64,000 bases of DNA from Lentzea xinjiangensis (lineage in GTDB: Bacteria > Actinomycetota > Actinomycetes > Mycobacteriales > Pseudonocardiaceae). Below are positions 45,482 to 56,529 of this stretch, piece after piece (within the stretch, counting starts at the first letter, position 1; each line of letters opens with the position of its first letter). Location: NCBI RefSeq assembly GCF_900110955.1, contig NZ_FOFR01000032.1, forward strand, positions 1 to 64,000. Direction: 5' to 3'. The position numbers and the translations under genes are program-made. The notes beneath the pieces were generated by a model. That model was given only the letters and a program-made list of their open reading frames with translations, was not told where the DNA came from and did not search any database.

Positions 45482-46375
45482 GTGAGCGACGAAGACACCA
45501 CCGTTCTGCCGTTGCGCGGCGGGGCCTCCGCGACGCTGGTCCGCCGCCGTGCCGCGGTCAACGACCGCGGCGCCATCCTCTACGTGCACGGCTTCGCCGA
45601 CTACTTCTTCCAGGAGCACGTGGCCGAGCACTACACCGCCCAGGGCTACGACTTCTACGCGGTCGACCTGCGCGGGTACGGCCGGTCGATGCGCGACGGC
45701 GAGCTGCCGAACTACACGACCGACATGGCGGTGTACTTCGAGGAGATCGACGCCGCCATCGCCGTGATCCGCGCGGAGCACTCGCGGGTCGTGCTGATGG
45801 GGCACTCGACCGGCGGGCTCACCACGTCGTTGTGGGCGCACGAACGCCGGTCCGGCGACCTGATCGACGCGTTGGTGCTCAACAGCCCCTGGCTCGACGT
45901 CGCCGAGCCGCGGTTCCTGCGGCGGCTCGTGAAGCTCGTCGGGCGGGTCGCGCCGAAGGTGAAGGTCCGCGCGAACCTCGGCGACGCGTACGGCGCGGCG
46001 ATCCACAACTCGCGCAACGGCGAGTGGGACTTCGACGTGAAGTGGAAGCCCCTCGCCGGTTTCCCCGTGCTGGCCGGGTGGATCCGGGCCGTCCTGATCG
46101 CGCAGGAGAAGGTCCACAAAGGTCTCGACGTCCGGGTGCCCGTGCTCGTGCTGCACTCCGACAGGAGCATGCTCAACGCCCGTGAGTGGAGCGAGGACGT
46201 CTCCCAGGCCGACGCGGTGCTGGACGTCGAGGGCATGAGGCGCTGGGGCCCGAAGATCGGGCCGTCGGTCAAGGTCGTGGAGATCAAGGCCGGCATGCAC
46301 GACCTGTTCCTGTCGCCGGAGCCGGTGCGCGCGGCGGCGCTGGCCGAGGTGGACGAGTTCCTCAAAACAGCTTGA
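45482..46375 (+). CDS. Alpha/beta hydrolase (serine aminopeptidase S33-like)
   Basis: 297 residues from GTG 45482; an upstream ATG (45398) in frame would overlap the M48 start and is less likely. AILYVHGFADYFFQEHVAEHY, YAVDLRGYGRS, nucleophile elbow VVLMGHSTGGLTTSL, and C-terminal Asp/His in LVLHSDRS and KAGMHDLFLS. Resembles monoacylglycerol lipase/lysophospholipase types. Followed by an ABC transporter gene after 34 bases. Confidence 0.9.
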   Translation: MSDEDTTVLPLRGGASATLVRRRAAVNDRGAILYVHGFADYFFQEHVAEHYTAQGYDFYAVDLRGYGRSMRDGELPNYTTDMAVYFEEIDAAIAVIRAEHSRVVLMGHSTGGLTTSLWAHERRSGDLIDALVLNSPWLDVAEPRFLRRLVKLVGRVAPKVKVRANLGDAYGAAIHNSRNGEWDFDVKWKPLAGFPVLAGWIRAVLIAQEKVHKGLDVRVPVLVLHSDRSMLNAREWSEDVSQADAVLDVEGMRRWGPKIGPSVKVVEIKAGMHDLFLSPEPVRAAALAEVDEFLKTA

Positions 46376-46409
46376 CCTCGTCATAGGTCGAAGTTCGAGA
46401 CTGGGCGTC

Positions 46410-48284
46410 ATGAACATCGACTTCAACGCCTGGTACGCGCTCGAGAGCGCGATGCAGGACGAGAAGAGCCGCCGGGTCAGCCGGGCGACGTTGAAGCGCG
46501 TCGCCCGGTTCGCCCACCCGCAGCGGCGAGCCGTCTACGGGCTGCTCGCCATCAGCGCCGTCGCGGCGGTGCTCGCGGTGGCCTCGCCGCTGCTGGCCGG
46601 ACGCGTGGTGGACACCATCATCGCCGGCCGCGACTACGGGCTGGTGGTGTGGCTCGCGCTGGCGATCGCCGGCGTGGCCGTGCTGGAGGCCGGTTTCTCG
46701 CTGGTCGAGCGCTGGCAGTCGGCGCGGGTCGGCGAGGACCTGATCCTGCGGCTGCGGCAAGCCGTGTTCGACCACGTGCAACGGATGCCGATCGCGTTCT
46801 TCACCCGCACGCGCACCGGGGCGCTGGTGTCGCGGCTCAACAACGACGTGATCGCGGCGCAGCGGGCGTTCTCCGAGACGATCTCCGGTGTCGTGACGAA
46901 CGTGATCGCGCTGGTCCTCACCCTGGCCGTGATGCTGACGCTGTCGTGGCAGGTCACGGTGCTGGCGATGCTGCTGCTGCCGGTCTTCCTGATCCCGGCG
47001 CGGCGGATGGGCAAGCGCTTGGCGTCCATGCACCGCGAGGCGGCGAACCTCGACTCGGCGATGACGACCCAGATGACCGAGCGGTTCTCGGCGCCCGGCG
47101 CGACCCTGATCAAGCTGTTCGGCCGGCCGGCGCTGGAGAGCGCCGAGTTCGGGGCGCGGGCGCGGCGGGTGCGCGACATCGGCGTGCGGACCGCGGTGGC
47201 GCAGTGGCTGTTCCTGGTGGCGCTCACCCTGGTGTCCTCGCTGGCGCTGGCGCTGGTCTACGGCCTGGGCGGGTACTTCGTGTTCGCCGGGGAGATGGCG
47301 CCGGGCACCATCGTGACGCTGGCGCTGCTGCTGACGCGGTTGTACGCGCCGCTGACGGCGCTGGCCGGAGCGCGGGTCGACGTGATGACCGCGCTGGTGT
47401 CGTTCGAGCGGGTCTTCGAGGTGCTCGACCTGCCGCCGCTGATCAAGGAGAAGGACGCCCCCGTCCCGGTGCCGGACGGGCCGGTGTCGGTCGAGTTCTC
47501 GGACGTCCGCTTCGCCTACCCGTCGGCGGACAAGGTGTCGCTGGCGTCGCTGGAGGAGGTCGCGTCGCTCGACACGCGCGGCGGCGAGGAGATCCTCGGC
47601 GGGGTGTCGTTCGTCGCGGAGCCGGGTTCGCTGATCGCGCTCGTGGGCGCGTCCGGCGCGGGCAAGTCGACGATCGCGTCGCTGGTCCCCCGCCTGTACG
47701 ACGCGGACTCCGGCGCCGTCCGGCTGTCCGGTGTGGACGTTCGCGACCTGTCGTTCGACTCGATCCGCGCGACCGTGGGCATGGTGACGCAGGACGGGCA
47801 CCTGTTCCACGAGTCGATCGGGGCGAACCTGCGCCTCGCGGCCCCCGACGCCACCGACGAGGAGATCTGGGACGCGCTGACGCGGGCCCGGCTGGCCGAC
47901 CTGGTGGCGTCGCTGCCGGACCGGCTGGACACCGTGGTGGGCGAACGCGGCTACCGGCTCTCGGGCGGTGAACGGCAACGGCTGACGATCGCCCGGCTGC
48001 TGCTGGCCAAGCCGCGGGTCGTGATCCTGGACGAGGCGACCGCGCACCTGGACTCCCGGTCGGAGGCGGCGGTGCAGGAGGCGCTGGTCGAGGCGCTGGC
48101 GGGACGGACGTCGCTCGTCATCGCCCACCGGCTGTCGACGATCCGCGCGGCGGACCAGATCCTCGTCGTCGACGGCGGGCAGATCGTCGAGCGCGGTACG
48201 CACGACGAGCTGCTGGCCCGCGAAGGCCACTACGCCAAGCTGTACCGCACGCAGTTCAGCGAAGAACCGATCGGAGCGCCGTGA
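46410..48284 (+). CDS. ABC exporter, fused permease and ATPase
   Basis: 624 residues. N-terminal six-helix type I exporter domain (about 40-340), then ATPase domain: Walker [10 protein letters not shown] (near 412), signature LSGGERQR (near 517), Walker [13 protein letters not shown]. Half-transporter of the MsbA/MDR type, acting as a dimer. A non-standard stretch of about 30 residues ([19 protein letters not shown]) sits between the first strand of the ATPase and Walker A. The next gene overlaps its stop by 4 bases, and that gene codes for a Vat-like acetyltransferase, which suggests a detoxification or export role. Confidence 0.94.
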   Translation: MNIDFNAWYALESAMQDEKSRRVSRATLKRVARFAHPQRRAVYGLLAISAVAAVLAVASPLLAGRVVDTIIAGRDYGLVVWLALAIAGVAVLEAGFSLVERWQSARVGEDLILRLRQAVFDHVQRMPIAFFTRTRTGALVSRLNNDVIAAQRAFSETISGVVTNVIALVLTLAVMLTLSWQVTVLAMLLLPVFLIPARRMGKRLASMHREAANLDSAMTTQMTERFSAPGATLIKLFGRPALESAEFGARARRVRDIGVRTAVAQWLFLVALTLVSSLALALVYGLGGYFVFAGEMAPGTIVTLALLLTRLYAPLTALAGARVDVMTALVSFERVFEVLDLPPLIKEKDAPVPVPDGPVSVEFSDVRFAYPSADKVSLASLEEVASLDTRGGEEILGGVSFVAEPGSLIALVGASGAGKSTIASLVPRLYDADSGAVRLSGVDVRDLSFDSIRATVGMVTQDGHLFHESIGANLRLAAPDATDEEIWDALTRARLADLVASLPDRLDTVVGERGYRLSGGERQRLTIARLLLAKPRVVILDEATAHLDSRSEAAVQEALVEALAGRTSLVIAHRLSTIRAADQILVVDGGQIVERGTHDELLAREGHYAKLYRTQFSEEPIGAP

Positions 48285-48916
48285 CCATCCCCTCGCCCGA
48301 CAACCTCTACCCGTTGCCGGACATGCCCCGCACGGTGCTGCTCAAGCCGTTGGTGAAGAACCCGCAGATCGAGGTCGGCGAGTACACCTACTACGACGAC
48401 CCCTCGCACGCCACGGAGTTCGAACACCGCAACGTCCTTTACAACTTCGGTCCGGAGAAGCTGGTCATCGGGCGTTACTGCGCGTTGGCCGAAGGCGTCC
48501 GGTTCATCATGTCCGGCGGCAACCACCGCACCGACGGTGTGTCGACGTACCCGTTCACGATCTTCGGCGGCGCGTGGGCCGAGAAGACGCTCGACATCGC
48601 CCTGGGGGCGCCCAGCCGTGGCGACACGGTGGTGGGCAACGACGTGTGGATCGGCTACCAGGCGTTGATCATGCCGGGGGTCCGCGTCGGCAACGGCGCG
48701 ATCATCGCCGCCGGCTCGGTCGTGGTGTCGGACGTGCCGGCGTACGGCGTGGTCGGCGGCAACCCGGCCCGGTTGCTCAAGAAGCGGTACGACGACGCCG
48801 AGATCGAGCTGCTGGAGCGGGTCGCGTGGTGGGACTGGCCGGTGGAGAAGGTGACCGAGCACGTGCGCGTGATCATGGCGGGCACGCCGGCCGAGCTGGC
48901 CGAGCTGGCGGGGTGA
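48281..48916 (+). CDS. Hexapeptide-repeat xenobiotic acetyltransferase (Vat/CatB-like)
   Basis: 211 residues from GTG 48281, overlapping the ABC gene stop (GTGA). Left-handed beta-helix acyltransferase: [37 protein letters not shown] with the catalytic His, [49 protein letters not shown]. This is the xenobiotic acetyltransferase group that includes streptogramin (Vat) and chloramphenicol (CatB) acetyltransferases, but many chromosomal members have no proven drug substrate. Confidence 0.9.
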   Translation: MTIPSPDNLYPLPDMPRTVLLKPLVKNPQIEVGEYTYYDDPSHATEFEHRNVLYNFGPEKLVIGRYCALAEGVRFIMSGGNHRTDGVSTYPFTIFGGAWAEKTLDIALGAPSRGDTVVGNDVWIGYQALIMPGVRVGNGAIIAAGSVVVSDVPAYGVVGGNPARLLKKRYDDAEIELLERVAWWDWPVEKVTEHVRVIMAGTPAELAELAG

Positions 48917-49113
48917 CGGTCCCGCCGGGGTGGGCAGGACGCCGGTGGCCGAGGGAGGCGTGGCCGAGGGAGGCGTGCCCGCCGGGTCGTGCGTGATCCG
49001 GCGACGGCGCTCCGGCGACCCCCAGCGGTGGCGAGGTGGCGGCCCGAGATCGGTTCGGTGGCGTCCGGGTGAACTTCGGCGACGGACGACCTTGGTCGCG
49101 CGACCATGAGCAC

Positions 49114-50994
49114 ATGGAGTACGACCGCTACTGCGACCTGACCATGCGCGGAGGTACCACCAGCGGCGTCGTGTACCCGCTCGCCGTCGCGTCGCTGGCG
49201 CGCCACTACGAGTTCAAGCAGATCGGTGGCGCGTCGGCGGGTGCGATCGCCGCGGCGTTCACCGCCGCCGCCGAACGCGGTCGCGCCCAGGGCGGCTTCG
49301 AGAAGCTGGCCGGGCTGATCGACTGGTTCACCTCCGGCACGGGTGCCGACCGGTGGCGGATGGCGCAGCTCTTCCAGCCGGCCGAGAAGACCCGCGCGCT
49401 GTACCGGATCGTCGTCGCGACCATGCAGAAGCGCGAGACCACCGGCCGCAGCGCGATCTCGTGCCTGTTCTTCGCGCTGCTCGGCGCCGTCGGCCTGCGG
49501 GCGAAGTCGGTGCTGGCGCTGATGGCGTTGCTGTGGCTGGGCGGGCCGGTGCTGTGGTCGGCGTGGCTCGCGCCGGCGCGGTACCCGGCCTGGCTCGCGA
49601 CGCTGGTCGTCCTCCTGGCCGTCGCGTGCCTGGTGCTGGTGCTGTGGCCGTTGCGCACCGGCCTGCCCTGGCCCGCCTGGGTCTTCTCGGCACTACCGCT
49701 CACGCTCGGCCTGGCGTTCTCGCGGCACCACGCGACAGCGGCGGTCGTGCTGCTGGTGTGGCTGGTGCTCTCGCTCGCGGCGGTCAGCGCGCTGATCGTC
49801 ACGTACGGGTACGCCATGCAGCGGTTCCTGAAGAACAACGCGGAGTCCATCCACTTCGGACTGGTGCCGGGCACCGGCGACTTCCGGCCGTCGTGGCTCG
49901 ACCGGCTGGCGGGCATGCCGAAGCCGACGGGTGTGCCGCCGCTGGCCGACTGGATCGCCGACCGGCTCGACGACATGGCGGGCACCGCGCACGCGCTGAC
50001 GTTCGGCGACCTCGGTGAGATCAACCTCGTGCTGATGACCACCGACCTGTCCGAGGGACGGCCGTACCGGCTGCCGTTCAAGGAGGACTGGCAGTACTGC
50101 GAGGAATGCCTCGGCTACGTGCTGCCGCGCCGGGTGGTCGAGCAGATGAACGGCCCTGCCACCGACGCGAAGTGCCCGCTGCACGAGCACATGCCGTTGC
50201 GCGGCCTGCCTGCCCGCGAGAACCTGCCGGTGGTGCTGGCGGTGCGGATGTCGCTGTCGTTCCCCGGCCTGATCGCCGCCGTGCCGCTGTGCCGGGACGG
50301 GCGCGTGCACTGGTTCTCCGACGGCGGCATCACCAGCAACTTCCCCATCCACTTCTTCGACGCGCTGCTGCCGCGCTGGCCCACGTTCGGCCTGAGCCTC
50401 CAGCCGTACCCGAACGGCGACGAGCGGGAGGTGTGGCTGCCGGAGCAGGACGCGTCGACCAGCGGCACGCGCTACGCGTCGATCGGGTCCGTGCCGGGCT
50501 TCCTGATGTCCATCCTGGACACGTTCCTGGACTGGCGCGACACCATGCAGTCCGGGCTGCCCGGCTACCGCGGCCGCATCGCGCACGTGCGGCAGTCCGG
50601 CGACGAGGGCGGCACCAACCTCTTCATGCCGCCGGCCACGATCAAGCGGCTGGCGCAGCGCGGCCGGCACGCGGGCGACCTGCTGCGCGAACGGTTCCAG
50701 CAGCAGCAGAACACCGACCGCTACCGCTGGATCCGGCTGCGCATGGCGATGCGGGAGTACCACGACCTCGGCGTGCAGGCGTCCGACCGCGACGCGATGT
50801 ACGAGGAGTTGCTCGACCGGTTCGAGATCCCCGAGGCGCTGGGCGAGTGGTTCCGCACTCCCCCGGCCGACGGTGACCCGTTCCGCGACGAGATCAAGGT
50901 CGCCCTGGACCACGTCGGACGGTTGAAGGACGACGGGCCGTTCGACGGCGTGCCGCCGGTGGACCCGGATTTGCGGCTGACGCCGCCGGAGTGA
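49114..50994 (+). CDS. Patatin-like phospholipase with an inserted membrane region
   Basis: 626 residues from ATG 49114; an upstream GTG 49036 would add 26 residues, and neither has a good ribosome site. Patatin start CDLTMRGGTTSGVVYPLAV and nucleophile elbow GGASAGAIAAA (near residue 38); Asp dyad in FSDGGITSNFPIHFF (near 402). Between them, residues about 128-240 contain four hydrophobic helices (SVLALMALLWLGGPVLWSAW and following), which are not part of the patatin fold. A CEECLGYVLPRR...KCPLHEH segment (near 330-365) looks like a small zinc site. Probably a membrane-tethered lipid hydrolase. Confidence 0.85.
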   Translation: MEYDRYCDLTMRGGTTSGVVYPLAVASLARHYEFKQIGGASAGAIAAAFTAAAERGRAQGGFEKLAGLIDWFTSGTGADRWRMAQLFQPAEKTRALYRIVVATMQKRETTGRSAISCLFFALLGAVGLRAKSVLALMALLWLGGPVLWSAWLAPARYPAWLATLVVLLAVACLVLVLWPLRTGLPWPAWVFSALPLTLGLAFSRHHATAAVVLLVWLVLSLAAVSALIVTYGYAMQRFLKNNAESIHFGLVPGTGDFRPSWLDRLAGMPKPTGVPPLADWIADRLDDMAGTAHALTFGDLGEINLVLMTTDLSEGRPYRLPFKEDWQYCEECLGYVLPRRVVEQMNGPATDAKCPLHEHMPLRGLPARENLPVVLAVRMSLSFPGLIAAVPLCRDGRVHWFSDGGITSNFPIHFFDALLPRWPTFGLSLQPYPNGDEREVWLPEQDASTSGTRYASIGSVPGFLMSILDTFLDWRDTMQSGLPGYRGRIAHVRQSGDEGGTNLFMPPATIKRLAQRGRHAGDLLRERFQQQQNTDRYRWIRLRMAMREYHDLGVQASDRDAMYEELLDRFEIPEALGEWFRTPPADGDPFRDEIKVALDHVGRLKDDGPFDGVPPVDPDLRLTPPE

Positions 50995-51012
50995 AGCGCT
51001 AACCTCGGGGTC

Positions 51013-51084
51013 ATGACGCGCCGATTCAGCCACCCCCGACCCGCGGCGGTGGCGCGCGCCTGACACCTTCCCGCCGGTCGGGGG
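51013..51084 (+). promoter_or_regulatory. Possible leader peptide and attenuator before the PheRS-like gene
   Basis: A 16-codon open frame (ATG 51013 to TGA 51063, MTRRFSHPRPAAVARA) lies in the leader of the PheRS-like gene. CCCCCGACC (51033-51041), inside it, pairs perfectly with GGTCGGGGG (51076-51084) just after its stop. That layout resembles translation-dependent attenuation, but the peptide has only one Phe codon (51025) and its ribosome site is weak. No T-box features were seen. Confidence 0.3.
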
Positions 51085-51124
51085 ACTCCGCACCCAGGAA
51101 CCCGCACCCGAGAACGGGAAACCC

Positions 51125-52153
51125 ATGTACCGCACCGAAGAACTCGTGCACGCCCTGAACGTCCGCGACCTCACCGATCCCGCGCGGGGCCCGCACGCGA
51201 TGCAACTGCTGATCGCCGAACTGGCTGCCGTCCTCGACAACCCGAGGGCGGTCCGCCACCACCCGCTCGTCCCGGTGGAGCACAACTACGAGCACCTCGG
51301 CTATCCGCGTGACGCGATCACCAGGGACGCCCGCTACACCAGGTACGTCAGCGAGACGTGCATGCTGCGCAGCCACACCACGGCCATGATCCCGTCCGCG
51401 CTCAAAACGGCCACACCGGACGTGACGCTGCTCTGCCCTGGTCTCGTCTATCGACGCGACACGGTCGACCGCCTGCACACCGGCACACCGCACCAGCTCG
51501 ACATCTGGCGGATTTCCCGCGAACGCGAGGAACTGGACGACCTCATCCACACGGTCGTCACGACTGTGCTGCCGGGCAAGCGGTACCGCACGGTCGACGC
51601 GCAGCACCCGTACACCACCCACGGCAAGCAGATCGACGTGGAGCACGACGGTCAGTGGGTGGAGATCGGCGAGTGCGGGCGGGCCGCGCGGCACGTGCTC
51701 AAGGAGCACCCGCACGGGCTGGCGCTGGGGCTCGGCCTCGACCGGCTGCTCATGCTGCGCAAAGGCGTTCCCGACATCCGCCTGCTGCGCAACACCGATC
51801 CGCGCATCGCGGCGCAGATGCTCGACCTGGCCGAGTACCGGCCCGTCTCGAAGCACCCGGCCGCGATCAGGGACATCTCGATCGTGGCGGACGAGCACGA
51901 GGACGCCGAGACGCTCGGTGACCGGATCCGCGCGCTCGTGCCGGAGGACGTGGTCGAGGAGGTCGAGGTGCTGAGCCAGACGCCGGTCGAGGAGCTGCCC
52001 GAGCACGTCCGGACGAGGCTGGAAGCGGGGCCGGGTCAGAAGAACGTGCTCATCCGCGTGACGATGAGGGCACCGGAGCGCACCCTCACCGACCGCGAGA
52101 CGAACGAGATCCGCGACCGCCTGCTTCAGGGCTTGCGGGCGACGGCGCCGTAG
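51125..52153 (+). CDS. Free-standing single-chain PheRS-like class II aminoacyl-tRNA synthetase
   Basis: 342 residues from ATG 51125. The catalytic core matches the PheRS alpha subunit: ETCMLRSHTTAMIPSALK, motif 2 LVYRRDTVDRLHTGTPHQLD (near 108), EIGECGRAARHVL, and motif 3 GLALGLGLDRLLMLRKGVPDIRLLR (near 198). The C-terminal about 95 residues (SKHPAAIRDISIVADE onward) are a ferredoxin-fold anticodon-binding domain as in the beta subunit. Alpha-type core plus FDX-ACB in one chain is the organisation of mitochondrial monomeric PheRS, not the usual bacterial alpha2-beta2 enzyme. The substrate-pocket FAFG of PheRS reads LALG here, so specificity may differ. No N-terminal coiled coil. Confidence 0.87.
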   Translation: MYRTEELVHALNVRDLTDPARGPHAMQLLIAELAAVLDNPRAVRHHPLVPVEHNYEHLGYPRDAITRDARYTRYVSETCMLRSHTTAMIPSALKTATPDVTLLCPGLVYRRDTVDRLHTGTPHQLDIWRISREREELDDLIHTVVTTVLPGKRYRTVDAQHPYTTHGKQIDVEHDGQWVEIGECGRAARHVLKEHPHGLALGLGLDRLLMLRKGVPDIRLLRNTDPRIAAQMLDLAEYRPVSKHPAAIRDISIVADEHEDAETLGDRIRALVPEDVVEEVEVLSQTPVEELPEHVRTRLEAGPGQKNVLIRVTMRAPERTLTDRETNEIRDRLLQGLRATAP

Positions 52154-52920
52154 ATGGCCGTGTGGTCCTCGAAGGAGTCCGGGCGCCAGTCGTTGACCGC
52201 GACGACGCCCGGCTCCAGCAGGTCGAGGCCGTCGAAGAACCTGGTCACCTCGGCGTGCGTGCGCGGGGTGAGCTGGTTGTCGGAGCTGCTGTAGATCTTC
52301 TTGACCTCGTCCGCCTCGGCGCGTTCGGTGTCGGTGAGGCTGTCCCAGGTGGCGTGGGTGATCGCGAGGTACGAGCCGGGCGACAGGTTCGCGACGTACT
52401 CGGCGACGGCCTCGTACGGGCCTTCCGAGTCGGGGACGAAGTGCAGGGCCGCGATGATCAGCACGCCGACCGGGCGGGAGAAGTCGAGCGTCTCGCGGGC
52501 GCCCGCCAGGACCGCGGAGGTGGCGCGCAGGTCCGCGAGCAGTGCGGTGGCGTGGTCGTTCCCGGCCAGCAGGGCGTTGCTGTGCGAGACGGCGACCGGC
52601 TCGAAGTCGACGTAGACGACGCGGGCGGAGGGGTTGTCCTGCTGGGCGATCTCGTGGACGTTGCCCACGGTCGGGATGCCGGAGCCGAGGTCCAGGAACT
52701 GGTCGACGCCCTCGGCGACGAGGTGGCGGACGACCCGGCGCAGGAACGAGCGGTTCGCCTGCGCGCTCTGGGCGACGCCGGGGAAGATCTGCTCCACCTG
52801 CTTGGCGGCGGCGCGGTCGGCCTCGAAGTTGTGCGAGCCGCCCAGGAAGTAGTCGTACATCCGCGCCACGCTCGGGCGCGTGACGTCGACCGTGGACGGC
52901 ACCCACTTCAGCTCTTCCAT
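52126..52920 (-). CDS. DUF574 family SAM-dependent methyltransferase
   Basis: 264 residues from ATG 52920. Typical start [33 protein letters not shown] motif [33 protein letters not shown]. This large actinomycete family (Methyltransf_19) has members in many genomes but few proven substrates. Its 3' end overlaps the convergent PheRS-like gene by 28 bases. Divergent from lon. Confidence 0.9.
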   Translation of the reverse strand: MEELKWVPSTVDVTRPSVARMYDYFLGGSHNFEADRAAAKQVEQIFPGVAQSAQANRSFLRRVVRHLVAEGVDQFLDLGSGIPTVGNVHEIAQQDNPSARVVYVDFEPVAVSHSNALLAGNDHATALLADLRATSAVLAGARETLDFSRPVGVLIIAALHFVPDSEGPYEAVAEYVANLSPGSYLAITHATWDSLTDTERAEADEVKKIYSSSDNQLTPRTHAEVTRFFDGLDLLEPGVVAVNDWRPDSFEDHTAIYGAVARKP

Positions 52921-53025
52921 CACCGGCGCATCCTCGCTCGTGCGCCGCACGGGTGTCCACCGCCGCGGGCCGAACGGCGATCGTGTCGGCCTATCGGGGC
53001 TGCTCGCTGACAGCGAACACCTCGG

Positions 53026-53052
53026 GGGAACACCACCAGGCTCCAGTTGGTT
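53026..53052 (+). promoter_or_regulatory. SigR-type promoter of lon
   Basis: GGGAAC (53026-53031), 18 bases, GTT (53050-53052), matching the thiol-stress sigma factor consensus GGGAAT-N18-GTT. The first 15 bases (GGGAACACCACCAGG) are identical to those of the mtr promoter element in this window. The -10 GTT is part of the HAIR repeat, so repressor binding would occlude it. Confidence 0.7.
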
Positions 53053-53070
53053 GAGCGGTACAGACTCAAC
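53050..53070 (+). promoter_or_regulatory. HAIR element (HspR operator) upstream of lon
   Basis: Inverted repeat GTTGAGC - 7 bases - ACTCAAC, against the HAIR consensus CTTGAGT-N7-ACTCAAG. HspR represses chaperone and lon genes at such sites in Streptomyces. Located 16 bases before the lon ATG. Confidence 0.75.
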
Positions 53071-53086
53071 TTTGGAGGGTGATGTG

Positions 53087-55450
<2,364 letters not shown>

Positions 55451-55466
55451 CGGTCCCGGCCAGGAC

Positions 55467-55510
55467 CCTCGTGGGGGCAGCAGCGGCGACTGCCGCCCCC
55501 ACGAGGTTTT
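55467..55510 (+). terminator. Terminator after lon
   Basis: 12-bp stem (CCTCGTGGGGGC with GCCCCCACGAGG) followed by TTTT, 17 bases after the lon stop. Converges with the AMIN-like gene. Confidence 0.85.
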
Positions 55511-55516
55511 CCGTCG

Positions 55517-55993
55517 CTACAGGCCGATGTCGATGACGACCCGGCTCGGGTTCGTCAGCGTGAAGACCCGGTGCCACGAGTAGGTGTTGCTGTACCCGAC
55601 GGCGACACCCAGCGTGGCCTCGAAGTCGCACGTGAGCGCGACCCCGCGGACGTGGCTGAGCCCGGGGGTCGCGAAGTTCCGCGACCCGAGGTAGGTCGGG
55701 TTCCCGTTGTCGTCGTGCGCGGCGGCGCCGATCAACGTGACGTGCAGGATCTCCCGGACGTCACCGCCCGCGACGGTGATCGGGTCGCCGGACGCGCAGT
55801 GCGAGACGCTGGCGACCTCGCTGCTCCGGTGTTCCGCCGGCAGCGCGGACAGGTCCAGCACCACGCGGCTGAACCCGGCCTGCTGGCCGGTGCGGATGTT
55901 CGACAGCGTCGGCGTGCTCTGCGCCGACGCCATCGGGATGAACGTGAAGACCGACAGCACCGCCAGCAGCACCGCGGCAAGACGTCTGTTCAT
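55517..55993 (-). CDS. Secreted AMIN-like domain protein 1
   Basis: 158 residues from ATG 55993 with GAGGGGG upstream. Signal peptide (MNRRLAAVLLAVLSVFTFIPMASA), then an all-beta domain of about 130 residues: GFSRVVLDLSALP, LIGAAAHDDNG, LSHVRGVALTCDFEATLGVAVGY and final FTLTNPSRVVIDIGL, the AMIN-like pattern. Two Cys (SHCASG and LTCDFE) probably pair. AMIN-type domains bind cell-wall sugars in other proteins. Paralogue of the next gene upstream, about 27% alike by eye with the same key positions. Confidence 0.82.
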   Translation of the reverse strand: MNRRLAAVLLAVLSVFTFIPMASAQSTPTLSNIRTGQQAGFSRVVLDLSALPAEHRSSEVASVSHCASGDPITVAGGDVREILHVTLIGAAAHDDNGNPTYLGSRNFATPGLSHVRGVALTCDFEATLGVAVGYSNTYSWHRVFTLTNPSRVVIDIGL

Positions 55994-56059
55994 CTCGTAC
56001 GCCCCCTCTCAGGGCTTCTCTGGTGCCCAGTTAGACGTGTGACTCAGGCCACAGTTGCG

Positions 56060-56506
56060 TCAGTGGCTGATGTCGACCACGACGCGGACCGGGGCGTCCA
56101 GGACCGACACCCGGTACGCCGACCCCTTCGTCCCGATCCCGATCCCGAACTCGAGGTGCGCCTCGAAGTCGCAGGTGCCGGTGACGCTCCGGACGTTGCC
56201 CAGTCCCGGCGTCTCGAACGAACGCGGCCCGGTGTACGCGTGGGCGTTCGCACCCCACATGCCCACCACGACGAACTCCGCCCCCTTGGCCGCGATCGGC
56301 TTGCCGGACCCGCACCCCTCCAGCCCGGTGGCGCGGGAGTCCGTGACGGACGGCCGCTCACCGGACAAGGTGAAGACGACCCGGTCGAACGTGGCGTGCC
56401 GCTCGGTGGTGATGGCCGTCAGCTCGCTCCCCACCGCGGCCGACGCGCCGGGAACCGCCACCGCCGCCATGACCGCGGCGACGAGCACAGCGAGAAAACC
56501 CTTCAT
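56060..56506 (-). CDS. Secreted AMIN-like domain protein 2
   Basis: 148 residues from ATG 56506, GAGGGGG upstream. Signal peptide cut near ASAAV; the domain repeats the landmarks of the neighbour: TFDRVVFTLSG, VVVGMWGANAHAYTG, LGNVRSVTGTCDFEAHLEFGIGIG, VLDAPVRVVVDISH. Two Cys in the same relative places. Tandem duplication with the downstream gene; both follow a polysaccharide deacetylase gene in the same orientation, pointing to cell-envelope work. Confidence 0.82.
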   Translation of the reverse strand: MKGFLAVLVAAVMAAVAVPGASAAVGSELTAITTERHATFDRVVFTLSGERPSVTDSRATGLEGCGSGKPIAAKGAEFVVVGMWGANAHAYTGPRSFETPGLGNVRSVTGTCDFEAHLEFGIGIGTKGSAYRVSVLDAPVRVVVDISH

Positions 56507-56529
56507 GAAGCCCCCTCTTCACAGTTCCG

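Noticed and set aside
49036-49113. Extended N-terminus of the patatin-like protein from GTG 49036
   Set aside because: No family similarity in the added residues; family proteins begin near CDLTMRGG. Kept only as an alternative.
51001-51124. T-box riboswitch before the PheRS-like gene
   Set aside because: No T-box sequence (TGGNACC-like) or specifier-loop hairpin could be found.
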